From Alistipes communis (lineage in GTDB: Bacteria; Bacteroidota; Bacteroidia; Bacteroidales; Rikenellaceae), in assembly GCF_006542665.1 (NCBI RefSeq), contig NZ_AP019735.1, positions 806,001-870,000 of the forward strand: a stretch of DNA of 64,000 bases, written 5' to 3'. The notes below the pieces were generated by a model. It was given only the letters and a program-made list of their open reading frames with translations, did not search any database and was not told the origin of the DNA. Within the stretch, counting starts at the first letter, position 1, and every line of letters begins with the position of its first letter. Positions 1-9,951 of the stretch are shown here, one piece after another. Made by a program: the position numbers and the translations under genes.

Positions 1-517
1 ATGATACCGGAACCCGCCGATACCCCACCGCTCCGTCCGGACGAACGGCACCTCTCCTAAAAATTCCACCGCACCGCCTTTTCCGCATCCCCGCAACGGT
101 CGTAACCATCTCCTCCGTCCGAATCGGTCGGAAACAGGATCATCCGCCAAAATACCCCGACGAGGTTTCGTATCGACAGTCCTGCACGCTGCATGATGTC
201 GGGCGATCCGAACGCCCGACGAACGAACCATAGGTATGGATAAGCGTTATCGAAAACGATCGTCCCGCAAAACGGCAGCAAGCGGAGCAGTCTTCGCAAA
301 AGATTGCGCCAAACCGTTGTGCAACGAAAATCGAGTGCGGGAAAATCCTCCGGAAACAGGAGAAACGGGGACTTCCGCACAGATCCGTTTTTTTAATTTT
401 ATTATTAATATAAATCGATCGCTTCTCATAATTTCATGATTTATAACGAAATAATTCAAGGAAACGATTTTTCAAAAAATTTAATTTCATTCGAAAGCGA
501 AAAATATATTTTATTTG
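1..517. other. gene-free upstream region
   Basis: I find no supportable gene here. The first ~380 bases are GC-rich and have short open frames on both strands, but none shows a recognisable domain or signal peptide. From about 380 the sequence becomes strongly AT-rich, unlike the rest of the window, as expected for a regulatory region leading into the promoter that follows. The real 3' end of an upstream gene may lie outside the window. Confidence 0.5.
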
Positions 518-549
518 ATTGTGAAATTTACAGTGAATTTTTATATTTG
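518..549 (+). promoter_or_regulatory. promoter of SusCD locus 1
   Basis: A Bacteroidota-type promoter: -33 element ATTG (consensus TTTG) at 518-521, a 20-bp spacer, and a perfect -7 element TATATTTG at 542-549. The 20-bp palindrome at 547-566 overlaps its 3' edge. The first gene starts almost 500 bases downstream, so the transcript would have a long leader carrying the tandem repeats. The same layout lies ahead of locus 2. Confidence 0.65.
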
Positions 550-566
550 CACAAACGTTTGCGCAA
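547..566. promoter_or_regulatory. palindromic operator, locus 1
   Basis: A 20-bp palindrome with halves TTGCACAAAC and GTTTGCGCAA, having one mismatched pair and a central CG. It starts inside the -7 element and covers the expected transcription start, so a bound protein should repress. The core CAAACGTTTG resembles LacI/PurR-family operators. A copy identical at 19 of 20 positions on the same strand lies at the promoter of locus 2. No LacI-family gene lies in this window. Confidence 0.6.
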
Positions 567-641
567 TACGGAATACACCAACCGGATACGCGACAGAAAG
601 ATCGCTATCAAAATCCGATGGAATAAAAACCGCATGAAATG

Positions 642-1026
642 AACGTTTTCGCCAAGCCGAGCGCAGAGCCTAACGCAGTTCGGACTATGCCGAGGCGAGA
701 AAACGAAGAATGAAATTCAACGTTTTCGCCAAGCCGAGCGCAGAGCCTAACGCAGTTCGGACTATGCCGAGGCGAGAAAACGAAGAATGAAATTCAACGT
801 TTTCGCCAAGCCGAGCGCAGAGCCTAACGCAGTTCGGACTATGCCGAGGCGGGAAAACGAAGAATGAAATTCAACCATTTCGTTAAGCCGAGTGCAATCG
901 AGTTTACTCGAATTTGCTGAGGCGAGAAATGGAGCATGAAAATGAACGTTTTCGTTAAGCCAAATGAGCAGAGCCGCTCTTGCGCGAGCTATGCCGAGGC
1001 GGGAAAACGACTGTTGAAAACGAACG
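642..1026 (+). repeat. five tandem hairpin repeats in leader of locus 1
   Basis: Units begin at 642, 719, 796, 873 and 945, giving periods of 77, 77, 77 and 72 bases. The first three are almost identical; the last two diverge. Each starts AACGTTTTCG or AACCATTTCG and ends with a GCCGAGGCG-type segment plus GAAAACG or a variant, so the ends pair as a long stem with a small bulge. The middle forms a second apical stem whose bases differ between copies but still mostly pair. There are no spacers and no direct-repeat/spacer pattern, so this is not CRISPR. Confidence 0.85.
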
Positions 1027-1042
1027 AAAAAACTCGACCGTT

Positions 1043-3117
1043 ATGAAAAGACCTTACGACGCTATGAAACCGCTCGGCCGCCTCCTGGGAGTCTTCGCAT
1101 TGCTCCTGTCGACCAGCACGATCTGCCTCTGTTGCAGCTCCGATCCCGCTACGCCCGACGCTCCTGCCGAGGAGGGGGGGGGAATTTAGATCCCGACGAA
1201 CCTGACAAGCTCCCCGATGTCGCCGCCTACAAGGTTCCGGATGTCGTGGAGATGGGCTTCGCCGACACTTTCTTGCTTCCGTGCAGCGGCGCCGGCACCG
1301 ACGATTACCTGCTGCTGACCGCACGCAGCGATGCCTCCGAAATCCACCGGATGCCGGTGACGGAGGTCGACCAAACGCAGGGGGCCTCCCTGCAAACGCC
1401 CGCCGGTTTCATCGGGGGCATGTACGACTTCACCTTCTATAAAAACGGGAAAGCCCTCGACCTGGGCACGGCCTTCGTCGACGTGGTCGACCGCACCGAC
1501 GTGCCGCAGGTACCCGGCAGCACCGTCTACGGCCGCGTGATCGACCATACGGGCAAACCGATCGCGGGCGTTTCGATTTCGGACGGCGTCTTCGTGACCG
1601 CCACCGACGACGAGGGGCGTTACTACCTCTCTTCGCTCAAACAGCGAGGCTACGTCTTCATCACCGTCCCCGCCGGATACCGCGCAGCGGTCAACCGCAC
1701 CATTCCCCAGTTCTTCCGGCGGCTGAGCGGTTCGCCCCAGACCTACGAACAGCGCAGTTTCGTACTGGCGCCCGAAGCCAACGAACGGCACCGCATGATC
1801 GTCTTCACGGACACGCATCTGGCCAACCGCACCAACGACATCCACCAGTTCGAAAACGGCTTCAAGGCCGACCTCCGCAAACAGATCGCACAGGCGAAAG
1901 CCGAGGGCGTGAGCCTCTACGCCATGGCGCTCGGCGATCTGACGTGGGACGAATACTGGTACAAGAACAGCTACCAGCCGTCGCACTACGTGCGCCAAAT
2001 GGCCGATCTCGACATTCCGATCTACAACATTCCGGGCAACCACGACAACGATCCCTACGTGGCCGACGATTTCGAATCCGAAAATCCGTGGCGCGAAAAT
2101 CTGGGCCCTACCTACTACTCCTTCGACATCGGCGACATCCACTACATCCAGCTCGACAACACCCTCTTCACCAACACGGGCGGCGCACAGGGAACCGTCG
2201 GGAAACTCGACTATACGGAGGGACTGACGGCCGACCAGCTCCGGTGGCTCGAAGCCGACCTGCAACGGGTTCCGGCAGGGAAAACAGTCTTCGTGGGGAT
2301 GCACATCCAGTTCACGAACCGCTACCGCATCGCCGACGGCAAACTCTCGTGGAGCTATGCCATGCCGGCCGACTGCCGCGCGAAGATGCTCGACCTGCTC
2401 GCTCCCTACACCGTCCATTTCGTGACGGGCCATACCCATATCAACTACGCCAACCGCATCACCGAGCGCATGACCGAACACAATATCGCCGCCGTATGCG
2501 CCACATGGTGGTGGACGGGCAACTACACCAACGGCCGCACCCAGATGTGCCGCGACGGCGCACCGGCCGGCTACGGACTCTTCGAGATCGGAACCGCCGG
2601 AGCGGACGACGTGCAATGGCATTATCAGGGCATCGGCAAGGCAGCCGACTATCAGTTCCGCGCCTACGACCTCAACCGCTGCCTCATCACGCGCGACAAA
2701 TATTGCCCCGACATCAAGAACAATTTCGGGACGGTCAGCGCCGAATTCTTCGCGCAGTACGCCAACGGCTACGACCGTCCGCGCTCGGACAACGCCGTGC
2801 TGATCAACGTCTTCAACTGGAACGAGAAATGGAAGGTGGAGGTGCGCGAAGTCGAGACCGGCAACCGACTCCCCGTCGAACAGGTCGACACCTACGACCC
2901 GCTGCATACGATCCATTTCAACATGAACCGCATGAACACCAATTCGACGGCCATGACCTTCCCGACGCTGCTCACGTCGCACATGTTCGAGGCGGTCTGC
3001 TCCTCGCCCACGACCACGCTCGAAATCACCGTGACCGACGAATTCGGCCGCAGCTATACCGAAACGATGTCGCGCCCGCGCGAACTCTACGATATGTCCG
3101 TCTCCCCGCAGTGGTAA
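1043..3117 (+). CDS. surface metallophosphoesterase lipoprotein, frameshifted in poly-G (locus 1)
   Basis: Calcineurin-like phosphoesterase of the Bacteroidota type, with an N-terminal carboxypeptidase-regulatory-like domain and a C-terminal accessory domain. All metal motifs are present: TDTHLANR (near base 1807), LGDLTWDE (1930), GNHDND (2035), GMH (2299) and TGHTH (2425). The N-terminus, from ATG 1043 or 1064, encodes a lipoprotein-like signal peptide ending LCCSSDP. After nine G at 1174-1182 this frame stops at 1187, while the phosphoesterase continues in another frame. Ten G would give one protein of 691 residues (684 from the second ATG). As written, the enzyme has no export signal. A paralogue without the tract lies in locus 2. 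The substrate is unknown; the context suggests surface dephosphorylation before SusC import. Either a phase-variable OFF state or a homopolymer sequencing error would explain the break. Confidence 0.85.
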
Positions 3118-3243
3118 CGGCCGCCGTCCGGACGGAAGCGGAGCGAGGGGGAAGGCTCCGCTCCGACCGGCGGCCCTGCGCGGCGGCAGAGGGCGTCCGC
3201 ATCCCGATTCATCTCTTCATCTAACCTAATAATTTATCTCACT

Positions 3244-4623
3244 ATGAAAAAACTACTGACCATGTTCGCAATCGTATGCGCGTTCCTCGCGTCGTGCGAT
3301 TCGGAAGGGGGCGACCTGAACCGCACGCCCCTGCTCAAAGTCGTCGGTCCCGACGGCTCCGATCCGTCGCAGCCGATCTCGATCGACGGCAAGAGCCAGG
3401 AGGTGGCCTTCACCGTCCTGGCCACGGCCGACTGGACGGCCGACATCGCGGGCGACGAGGGCTTCGCCCTCTCCGACCGCAGCGGCGCGACGGGCAACAC
3501 CAAGGTGACCGTCGTAGCGGCCCGCAACCTCAGCGGCGCGACCCGCTCGGCTACTGTGTCGTTCCGTCTCGGCGGCGAGGAGCGTTACGCCTACACGATC
3601 TCGCAGACCGAGGAGCAGCCCTATCTCGACGTCGATCCCGCGACGATCTCGATCGTCGGCGACCGTACGGAGTTCACCGTCGCCGTCTCGACCAACCAGA
3701 GCCCGTGGAAGGTCGAGATCGACAGCCCCGACGGCGACGGCTGGCTCACCCAGCAGTCCAAAGAGAGCGCCTCGATCACCTTCCTGGCCGAAGAGAACAC
3801 GACGGGCAAGAACCGCACGGCGACGCTCAAATTCGTCTCGGAGCTTCACCCCGAAGTCTTCAACTACGTCACCGTCACGCAGGGGTACGTGGTTCCGGCC
3901 CCGACGGCCGACCTGCTCGACGTGGTCTTCGCCGAAGACGGCACCGCGAAGGATGTCTCGGCCATGGGCATGACCGTCGAACTGCTTCCCGACCCGACCC
4001 TGTCGACCGTCTTCCTCGAAAAATACGACCGGTACGCCGCACGCTTCACGCGCGAACCGAGCGGTCCTTCGGCCGTGCTGGAAAGCGGATTCTACAAGGT
4101 GGAGTACAACGACAACGCCGCCTTCAAGAGCAAACTCGAAGACGGCTACGCAATGGAGGTGCTCCTGCGCCGTTACGACGATCCCCAAAAATTGCAGATC
4201 AAACCTTTCGCTTCGAGCGAAGGCGGCGGCGTCAGCATCTGTTTCTGGGCCGACGACTCGAACCAGATCGTCATGGAGACGGGCACGAAGAATGCCACGG
4301 GCGGCAACGTGTGGAAAACCGCCAAGAGCGGCGTCACCCCATTGAAGGATGTCTATTACCACATCGTCGCCGTATGGGACAAGGCCGCCGGCACGCAGAA
4401 AATCTATGTCGACGGAGAGTTGAAGGCCACCAACAATTCAGCCGGCGGCGAATTCCGCCACATGAACACCAACGTCGACAAACGCTGGTTCGGAATCGGC
4501 GCCGACCCCAATCCCAACGACAAGGGGCAGATATCATTCAACGGAGAGGTGGTCATCGCACGCATCTACGACGATCCGATCAACGCCGATCAGGTTCACG
4601 CCCTCTGGAAACTCGTGAAGTAA
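3244..4623 (+). CDS. BACON-domain lipoprotein with C-terminal LamG-like domain
   Basis: A 459-residue lipoprotein with Cys18 at the end of the signal peptide (FLASC). Two BACON-type immunoglobulin-like modules follow (about residues 35-115 and 120-215), with the typical pattern of a 'W'-containing strand and ISQT or VTQG ends. The last ~230 residues look like a LamG/concanavalin-fold domain, with motifs such as HIVAVWDKAAGTQKIYVDG and a final ARIYDDPINADQV. Such proteins usually sit on the cell surface as binding partners of SusCD systems. The gap to susC is 22 bases, so the two are cotranscribed. The ligand cannot be told from sequence. Confidence 0.8.
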   Translation: MKKLLTMFAIVCAFLASCDSEGGDLNRTPLLKVVGPDGSDPSQPISIDGKSQEVAFTVLATADWTADIAGDEGFALSDRSGATGNTKVTVVAARNLSGATRSATVSFRLGGEERYAYTISQTEEQPYLDVDPATISIVGDRTEFTVAVSTNQSPWKVEIDSPDGDGWLTQQSKESASITFLAEENTTGKNRTATLKFVSELHPEVFNYVTVTQGYVVPAPTADLLDVVFAEDGTAKDVSAMGMTVELLPDPTLSTVFLEKYDRYAARFTREPSGPSAVLESGFYKVEYNDNAAFKSKLEDGYAMEVLLRRYDDPQKLQIKPFASSEGGGVSICFWADDSNQIVMETGTKNATGGNVWKTAKSGVTPLKDVYYHIVAVWDKAAGTQKIYVDGELKATNNSAGGEFRHMNTNVDKRWFGIGADPNPNDKGQISFNGEVVIARIYDDPINADQVHALWKLVK

Positions 4624-4645
4624 CTAACCCAAATACGAACGCGAT

Positions 4646-7600
4646 ATGAAAAATCGAAAACAGATATTCGCAATCATGGCCGCAGGACTGCTCGCGCTTC
4701 CCTTCGGCACGGCTCACGCCGCAGAAACGCCGGTGTACGACACCTCGCAGGCCGCACTCGCCCAATCGCAGCTGCGCGACGTCACGGGGCGCGTCACCGA
4801 CCGTGCGACCGGCGATCCGATCGTCGGCGTCACGGTGGCCAACAACTCGACCGGTTCCGGAACGGTGACCGATGCCGCCGGAGCCTTCACCGTAAAGGCA
4901 GCCACGGGACAGCTGCTGACGATCTCCTGCGTGGGCTATACCTCGTGGACGGTCAAGGTGCCCGCCTCCGGCGCGATCGACGTGGAGCTGAGCGAAGACG
5001 CGCAGCAGCTCGACGACGTAGTGGTCGTGGGCTACGCCACGCAGAAGAAGATCAACGTCACGGGCGCCGTCTCGTCGATCTCGGGCGAGGAGCTGGCCCA
5101 GCGGCCCGTGGTCTCGACCATGCAGGCGTTGCAGGGCATCGATCCCTCGCTCAACATCAGCATCGACTCGGGCAACCCCACGGCAGGCAACAGCCTCAAC
5201 ATCCGCGGCGTGCCCTCCATCAACGGCGGTTCGCCGCTGATACTGGTCGACGGCGTGCCGGGCGTCTCGCTGCGGCTGGTCAACGCCGCCGACATCGAGT
5301 CGATCTCGGTGCTCAAAGACGCTTCGGCCAGCGCCATCTACGGCGCCAAGGCTTCGGCCGGCGTGATCCTCGTCACCACCAAGAAGAGTGCGGCGGGCAA
5401 AGCCACGGTGAGCTACTCCAACAACATCGGCTGGACGCAGCCCACGACGCCCACCGACTTCATCACCAACGGCTACGACTACGCCACGATCGTCAACGAC
5501 CTCTACTTCTCGCGTTACGCCTACAACGCCTTCAACTACACCGACGCCGACTGGGCGGCGCTCGAAGCGCGTCGTTACGACACCACCGAACACCCCGACC
5601 GGCCGTGGGTCGTGATCGGCGACGACGGCAAGTACCACTACTACGGCAACTTCGACTGGTACCACAGCATCTACAACACCAACCGCTTCCATCAGGAGCA
5701 CAACCTCTCGCTCTCGGGCGGCGGCAAGGACGTCAACTACTACGTCAGCGGCCGCTACTACCAGCAGGACGGCGTGCTGGGCGGCAACATGATCCGGAAC
5801 AAGGAGAACTACAAGAACTACTCGTTCCGCGCCAAGTTCGACGCACAGCTCTTCAAATGGGCCAAGTGGTCGACCAACGCCTCGCTCAACGCCGTGAACC
5901 AGAAGTATCCGGGGCCGCTCAACGAGGCGCAGACCATCGCCGCGCTCGAAGAGAACGTCGCACCGATGTTCGTCCCCTACAACCCCGACGGTTCGATCGT
6001 GATGTATCCCGCCGACCTGCGCAACGTGGCGCTGGGCAAGGGACGCACGGCGGCGCTGGCCGACCCCACGAACAAGCACACGATCGAGAACCTCTCGCTG
6101 ACGCTCTCGAACAGCCTGCAACTCAAACTCCACAAGGATCTGACCTTCGACGCCAGCTACAACATCAACAACTACCGCCGCCTCTACAAGGATCGCACGG
6201 CGGCGAACATCTACTCCGACGCCGTGGGCGTGACCAAGACCACGACCCACTACCAGAAGGACACCTACCGCGAACGCCCCTACGAGTACACCTACCACAA
6301 CGTCGACGCCTACTTCACCTACGAACACAGCTGGAACAAGGAGCACAACTTCAAGGCGGTCGCGGGTATGAACTACGAAAAATACCGACTCGTGGACAAC
6401 ATCGTCGAGCAGTTCGGACTGGGCAGCGACCAGATCGATTCGTTCAACTCGGTCAACGACGACACCTACTGGCTCGTACAGCAGGATATCTCGGCCTACA
6501 AGACGCTCGGGTTCTTCGCCCGCATCAACTACGACTACAAGGGCAAGTATCTCTTCGAAGCCTCGATGCGCGCCGACGGCACGTCGCGCTTCGCCAAAAA
6601 GGATCGATGGGGCTACTTCCCCTCGGTGTCGGCCGGCTGGCGCTTCACCGAAGAGCGGTTCATGGAGGGCGTCCGCCACTGGTGGGACAACGGTAAGATC
6701 CGCCTGTCGTACGGTGCGCTGGGCAACCAGCAGGTGAGCAACTACCTCTACCTGCAAACGATCGGCACCGGCACGCTCAACTACCTCTTCGACGACAGCG
6801 GCAAAGCCAGCTATGCATCGGTATCCGATCCCATGTCGTCGAACCTCACGTGGGAGACGGTCTATACCTACAACCTCGGCCTCGACCTGAGCTTCCTGCA
6901 AAACCGCCTTTCGTTCACGGGCGATTTCTTCATCCGCGACACGAAGGACATGCTCACGCAGTCGCTGACGCTGCCTTCGGTCTACGGCGCGGCGACGCCG
7001 ACCGAGAACTGCGCCGACCTGCGCACCAAAGGGTGGGAGCTCTCGATCACGTGGCGCGACCAGTTCAAGCTGGGCGGCAAACCCTTCCACTACGCCCTGA
7101 CGGGTCAGATCGGCGACTACCAGACCGAAATCACGAAGTACAACAACCCCACGAAGCTCTTCGACAGTTACTACGAAGGCAAAAAGCTGGGCGAGATCTG
7201 GGGCTACCACGTGCCGAAACTCTTCGACACCGACGAGGAGGCCGCCGCCTACCAGGTGGCGATCAACAACAGTTCGAACGTCTACCAGCGCGTCTACAAC
7301 ATGCAGAACAACCTGGGCAGGCTGATGGCCGGCGACGTGATGTTCGAGGACCGCGACGGCAGCGGCTCGATCGGCACGGGCGCGGGGACGGTCGACGATC
7401 CGGGCGACATGATGATCATCGGCAACACCACGCCGCGTTACAGCTACTCGTTCCGCATCGAAGCGAGCTGGAACGGATTCGACATCTCGGCCTTCTTCCA
7501 AGGCGTCGGCAAGCGCGACTGGTATCCGACGGCCAACAAGGACGATATCTACGGCGCCAACCAGTTCTGGCAGCTCTACGGCTACACCATTCCGTCGTTC

Positions 7601-7972
7601 ATCACCTACGACTTCATGGATGACGTGTGGAGCGAACAGAATCCGGGCGGCTACTTCCCCCGCCTGCGGCCGATCCAGAGCTACAACGGCGGCCCGCTGG
7701 GACAGAACAACGACCGCTACCTGCAAAGCGTGGCCTACCTGCGCTTCAAGAACCTTACGATCGGCTACACGCTGCCGGTGCTGAAAAAGTACCTCTCGAA
7801 GCTGCGCATCTACGTCTCGGGCGAGAACCTCTGTTACTGGTCGCCGCTCAAAAAGCACTGCAAGCTCATCGATCCCGAGCTGGCGATTTCCAGCGGCACC
7901 TACAAGGGCGGAACGGGAACGGGCTACACCATGCCCCGCACCTTCTCGTTCGGCGTCGACATCACCTTCTAA
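4646..7972 (+). CDS. SusC-family TonB-dependent outer-membrane transporter (locus 1)
   Basis: A 1108-residue protein of the SusC/RagA family, at the usual length. A signal peptide ends near AHAAE, then a carboxypeptidase-regulatory-like domain (about 44-125), a TonB-box region DDVVVVGYATQKK, a plug domain with NIRGVPSINGGSPLILVDG and SISVLKDASASAIYG, and a 22-strand-type barrel ending in FSFGVDITF. It imports a substrate across the outer membrane with the SusD that follows after 21 bases. Unlike the locus 2 SusC it has no homopolymer tract and reads through cleanly. Confidence 0.95.
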   Translation: MKNRKQIFAIMAAGLLALPFGTAHAAETPVYDTSQAALAQSQLRDVTGRVTDRATGDPIVGVTVANNSTGSGTVTDAAGAFTVKAATGQLLTISCVGYTSWTVKVPASGAIDVELSEDAQQLDDVVVVGYATQKKINVTGAVSSISGEELAQRPVVSTMQALQGIDPSLNISIDSGNPTAGNSLNIRGVPSINGGSPLILVDGVPGVSLRLVNAADIESISVLKDASASAIYGAKASAGVILVTTKKSAAGKATVSYSNNIGWTQPTTPTDFITNGYDYATIVNDLYFSRYAYNAFNYTDADWAALEARRYDTTEHPDRPWVVIGDDGKYHYYGNFDWYHSIYNTNRFHQEHNLSLSGGGKDVNYYVSGRYYQQDGVLGGNMIRNKENYKNYSFRAKFDAQLFKWAKWSTNASLNAVNQKYPGPLNEAQTIAALEENVAPMFVPYNPDGSIVMYPADLRNVALGKGRTAALADPTNKHTIENLSLTLSNSLQLKLHKDLTFDASYNINNYRRLYKDRTAANIYSDAVGVTKTTTHYQKDTYRERPYEYTYHNVDAYFTYEHSWNKEHNFKAVAGMNYEKYRLVDNIVEQFGLGSDQIDSFNSVNDDTYWLVQQDISAYKTLGFFARINYDYKGKYLFEASMRADGTSRFAKKDRWGYFPSVSAGWRFTEERFMEGVRHWWDNGKIRLSYGALGNQQVSNYLYLQTIGTGTLNYLFDDSGKASYASVSDPMSSNLTWETVYTYNLGLDLSFLQNRLSFTGDFFIRDTKDMLTQSLTLPSVYGAATPTENCADLRTKGWELSITWRDQFKLGGKPFHYALTGQIGDYQTEITKYNNPTKLFDSYYEGKKLGEIWGYHVPKLFDTDEEAAAYQVAINNSSNVYQRVYNMQNNLGRLMAGDVMFEDRDGSGSIGTGAGTVDDPGDMMIIGNTTPRYSYSFRIEASWNGFDISAFFQGVGKRDWYPTANKDDIYGANQFWQLYGYTIPSFITYDFMDDVWSEQNPGGYFPRLRPIQSYNGGPLGQNNDRYLQSVAYLRFKNLTIGYTLPVLKKYLSKLRIYVSGENLCYWSPLKKHCKLIDPELAISSGTYKGGTGTGYTMPRTFSFGVDITF

Positions 7973-7993
7973 CAACTTCAAGCCGGAAAGAAT

Positions 7994-9736
7994 ATGAAAA
8001 TCATCTGTAAAATCTTAGCTTTCGGAACCATCGCACTGAGCGTCGGCGGCTGCGACCTGACGATGCTCCCCGAACACGAGCTTTCGCCCGAACAATATTT
8101 CCAGAACGAGTCCGATCTCACCCTGTGGAGCAACCAGTTCTACAACGACAACCTCGAATCGGCCGACATCGGCATCAACGACGCCGACGACAAGATCGAC
8201 AACGGACTGAGCGACTACATCACCGGCAGCCGCAACGCCGCCTCGCAGACCTGGTCGTTCAGCGCACTGCGCAAGATCAACTACCTGCTCGAACACCTCG
8301 ACCAATGTCCCGACCGAGCGCTGGCCACCAAATACGAGGCCGTGGCCCGGTTCTTCCGCGCCTACTTCTACTTCCTCAAAGTGCGCACCTACGGCGACGT
8401 GCCCTATTACGACCACGTGCTCGGCTCGACCGACGCCGACGTCTACAAGGCGCGCGACGACCGCGGCTACGTGATGGACCGCGTGCTGGAAGATTTCGAC
8501 TTCGCGGCCCGAAACCTTCCGGGCACGTGGGAGAGCGGCAACACCCGCGTGACTAAATGGGCCGCGCTGGCCTACGCCAGCCGCGCAGCGCTCTACGAGG
8601 GGACGTTCCGCAAATATCACGGCATGGCCGACGCCGACAAATATCTCCGGCAGGCGGCCGCCACGGCCAAGGAGTTCATCACCGACTCGCCCTTCCATCT
8701 CTACGAGGAGGGAGCGGAACCCTACCGCGAACTTTTCTACTCGGAGAACGCCAAGACCTGCGAGGTGGTGCTCTGCCGCCGCTACGACAAAGCCTTCGGC
8801 ATCTCGCACTCGGTGCCCTACAACATCAAGTTCGGCCGCACGAGCCTCACGCGCCGCTTCATGAACCACTACCTCATGGCCGACGGCTCGCGCTTCACCG
8901 ACAAGGAGGGCTGGGAGACGATGCCGTACAGCGAGGAGACGCAGGGCCGCGATCCGCGCATGGCGCAGACCGTCCTCTGTCCGGGCTACAAGCAGGTGGA
9001 GGCCACGACCGTCACGCGCAACACCCTCTCGTCGCACACCGGCTACGAACCGATCAAGTTCGTCGGCACGGCCGCCAACTCGACCACGTCGGGTGCCGCG
9101 AGCAGCGACTGGATCCTGATGCGTGCCGCCGAAGTCTACCTCAACTACGCCGAGGCGGTGGCCGAATTGGGAACGATCACGCAGAACGACCTCGAAATCT
9201 CGGTCAACCTGATCCGCAAACGCGCGAAGATGACCGGCATCGATCTCACGAAGGCCGACGCTTCGCCCGATCCCTACCTGCTCGAATGTTATCCCAACGT
9301 GACGAAGAGCGCCCACACGGGCGTCATCCTCGAAATCCGCCGCGAGCGCACCGTCGAACTGGTCATGGAGCCCCCCTACCGTTCGTGGGATCTCTTCCGC
9401 TGGAACGAGTGCAAGCAGGTGCTCAACCACTACCGGCCCTACTACGGCTGCTACATCGCCGGTGCGGGAACCTACGACATGGACAACGACGGCACGCCCG
9501 ATCTGGAACTCTACATCGACGAGGCGACCTCCTCCTGCCCGACGAAATTGCAGATCGGCAAGGAGGTGATTCTCAGCGAGGAGACCAAAGGCTACATCGT
9601 CGGCTACCCGGGCGTCGTCCACGGCCGGAACTGGGACGACGCGCGCGACTACCTCTGGCCCATTCCCGCCGCACAGCGCACGCTGAACCCTGCGCTGACG
9701 CAGAACCCCGGCTGGGACGACGGCCTGAACTTCTGA
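7994..9736 (+). CDS. SusD/RagB-family surface lipoprotein (locus 1)
   Basis: A 580-residue RagB/SusD-type lipoprotein with Cys20 (SVGGC). The TPR-rich core is recognisable by FFRAYFYFLKVRTYGDVPYY and the C-terminal region by EIRRERTVELVMEPPYRSWDLFRWN. It acts as the lid and ligand-binding partner of the SusC just upstream. It is the last gene before a strong terminator. It belongs to the classic SusD family, whereas the locus 2 SusD is of the shorter SusD-like type, so the two transporters were probably acquired separately rather than duplicated as a unit. Confidence 0.93.
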   Translation: MKIICKILAFGTIALSVGGCDLTMLPEHELSPEQYFQNESDLTLWSNQFYNDNLESADIGINDADDKIDNGLSDYITGSRNAASQTWSFSALRKINYLLEHLDQCPDRALATKYEAVARFFRAYFYFLKVRTYGDVPYYDHVLGSTDADVYKARDDRGYVMDRVLEDFDFAARNLPGTWESGNTRVTKWAALAYASRAALYEGTFRKYHGMADADKYLRQAAATAKEFITDSPFHLYEEGAEPYRELFYSENAKTCEVVLCRRYDKAFGISHSVPYNIKFGRTSLTRRFMNHYLMADGSRFTDKEGWETMPYSEETQGRDPRMAQTVLCPGYKQVEATTVTRNTLSSHTGYEPIKFVGTAANSTTSGAASSDWILMRAAEVYLNYAEAVAELGTITQNDLEISVNLIRKRAKMTGIDLTKADASPDPYLLECYPNVTKSAHTGVILEIRRERTVELVMEPPYRSWDLFRWNECKQVLNHYRPYYGCYIAGAGTYDMDNDGTPDLELYIDEATSSCPTKLQIGKEVILSEETKGYIVGYPGVVHGRNWDDARDYLWPIPAAQRTLNPALTQNPGWDDGLNF

Positions 9737-9766
9737 CGCAACGACCGTCGGGAGACGATTCATCCG

Positions 9767-9798
9767 AAGGAGGAAACCGCGACGGTTTCCTCCTTTTT
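9767..9798 (+). terminator. intrinsic terminator after susD
   Basis: A perfect 12-bp stem (9767-9778 with 9784-9795, starting AAGGAGGAAACC), a 5-base loop and a T run. It closes locus 1 and separates it from the regulator gene downstream. Confidence 0.85.
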
Positions 9799-9888
9799 CG
9801 TCGCGGCGATCTCCCTCCGGAAACCGGCGGCGGAGCAACAAAAACGGTCGAAACCGCCGTCAACTCGCTTTTTTTTACTATTTTCGCA

Positions 9889-9948
9889 CGACAGCCCTCC
9901 CGACCCGTTCGGGGTACGCCGGGGCGAAAAACGACTGTCGAATACAAA
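9889..9948 (+). promoter_or_regulatory. weak promoter and degenerate hairpin repeat ahead of the TPR/HTH regulator
   Basis: TATTTTCG at 9889-9896 is one base off the TAnnTTTG consensus, with no clear -33 element. It is followed by a shortened copy of the dispersed repeat (CCCGTTCGGGG, then GCCGGGGCG and ACGACTGTCG), the same end seen before the genes at 1043 and 12015. This would give the regulator its own transcript, independent of the SusCD genes. Confidence 0.35.
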
Positions 9949-9951
9949 CGC

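Noticed and set aside
642..1026. Regular repeats that might be a CRISPR array
   Set aside because: Units are directly adjacent at ~77 bases with no unique spacers, no cas genes are nearby, and single copies occur elsewhere.
4580..7981. A 1133-codon open frame antisense to susC, and similar long antisense frames over AsmA, rpoC and others
   Set aside because: High GC in third codon positions keeps antisense frames open. Their translations are Val/Arg/Asp-rich without any family match, while the sense strand has clear domains.
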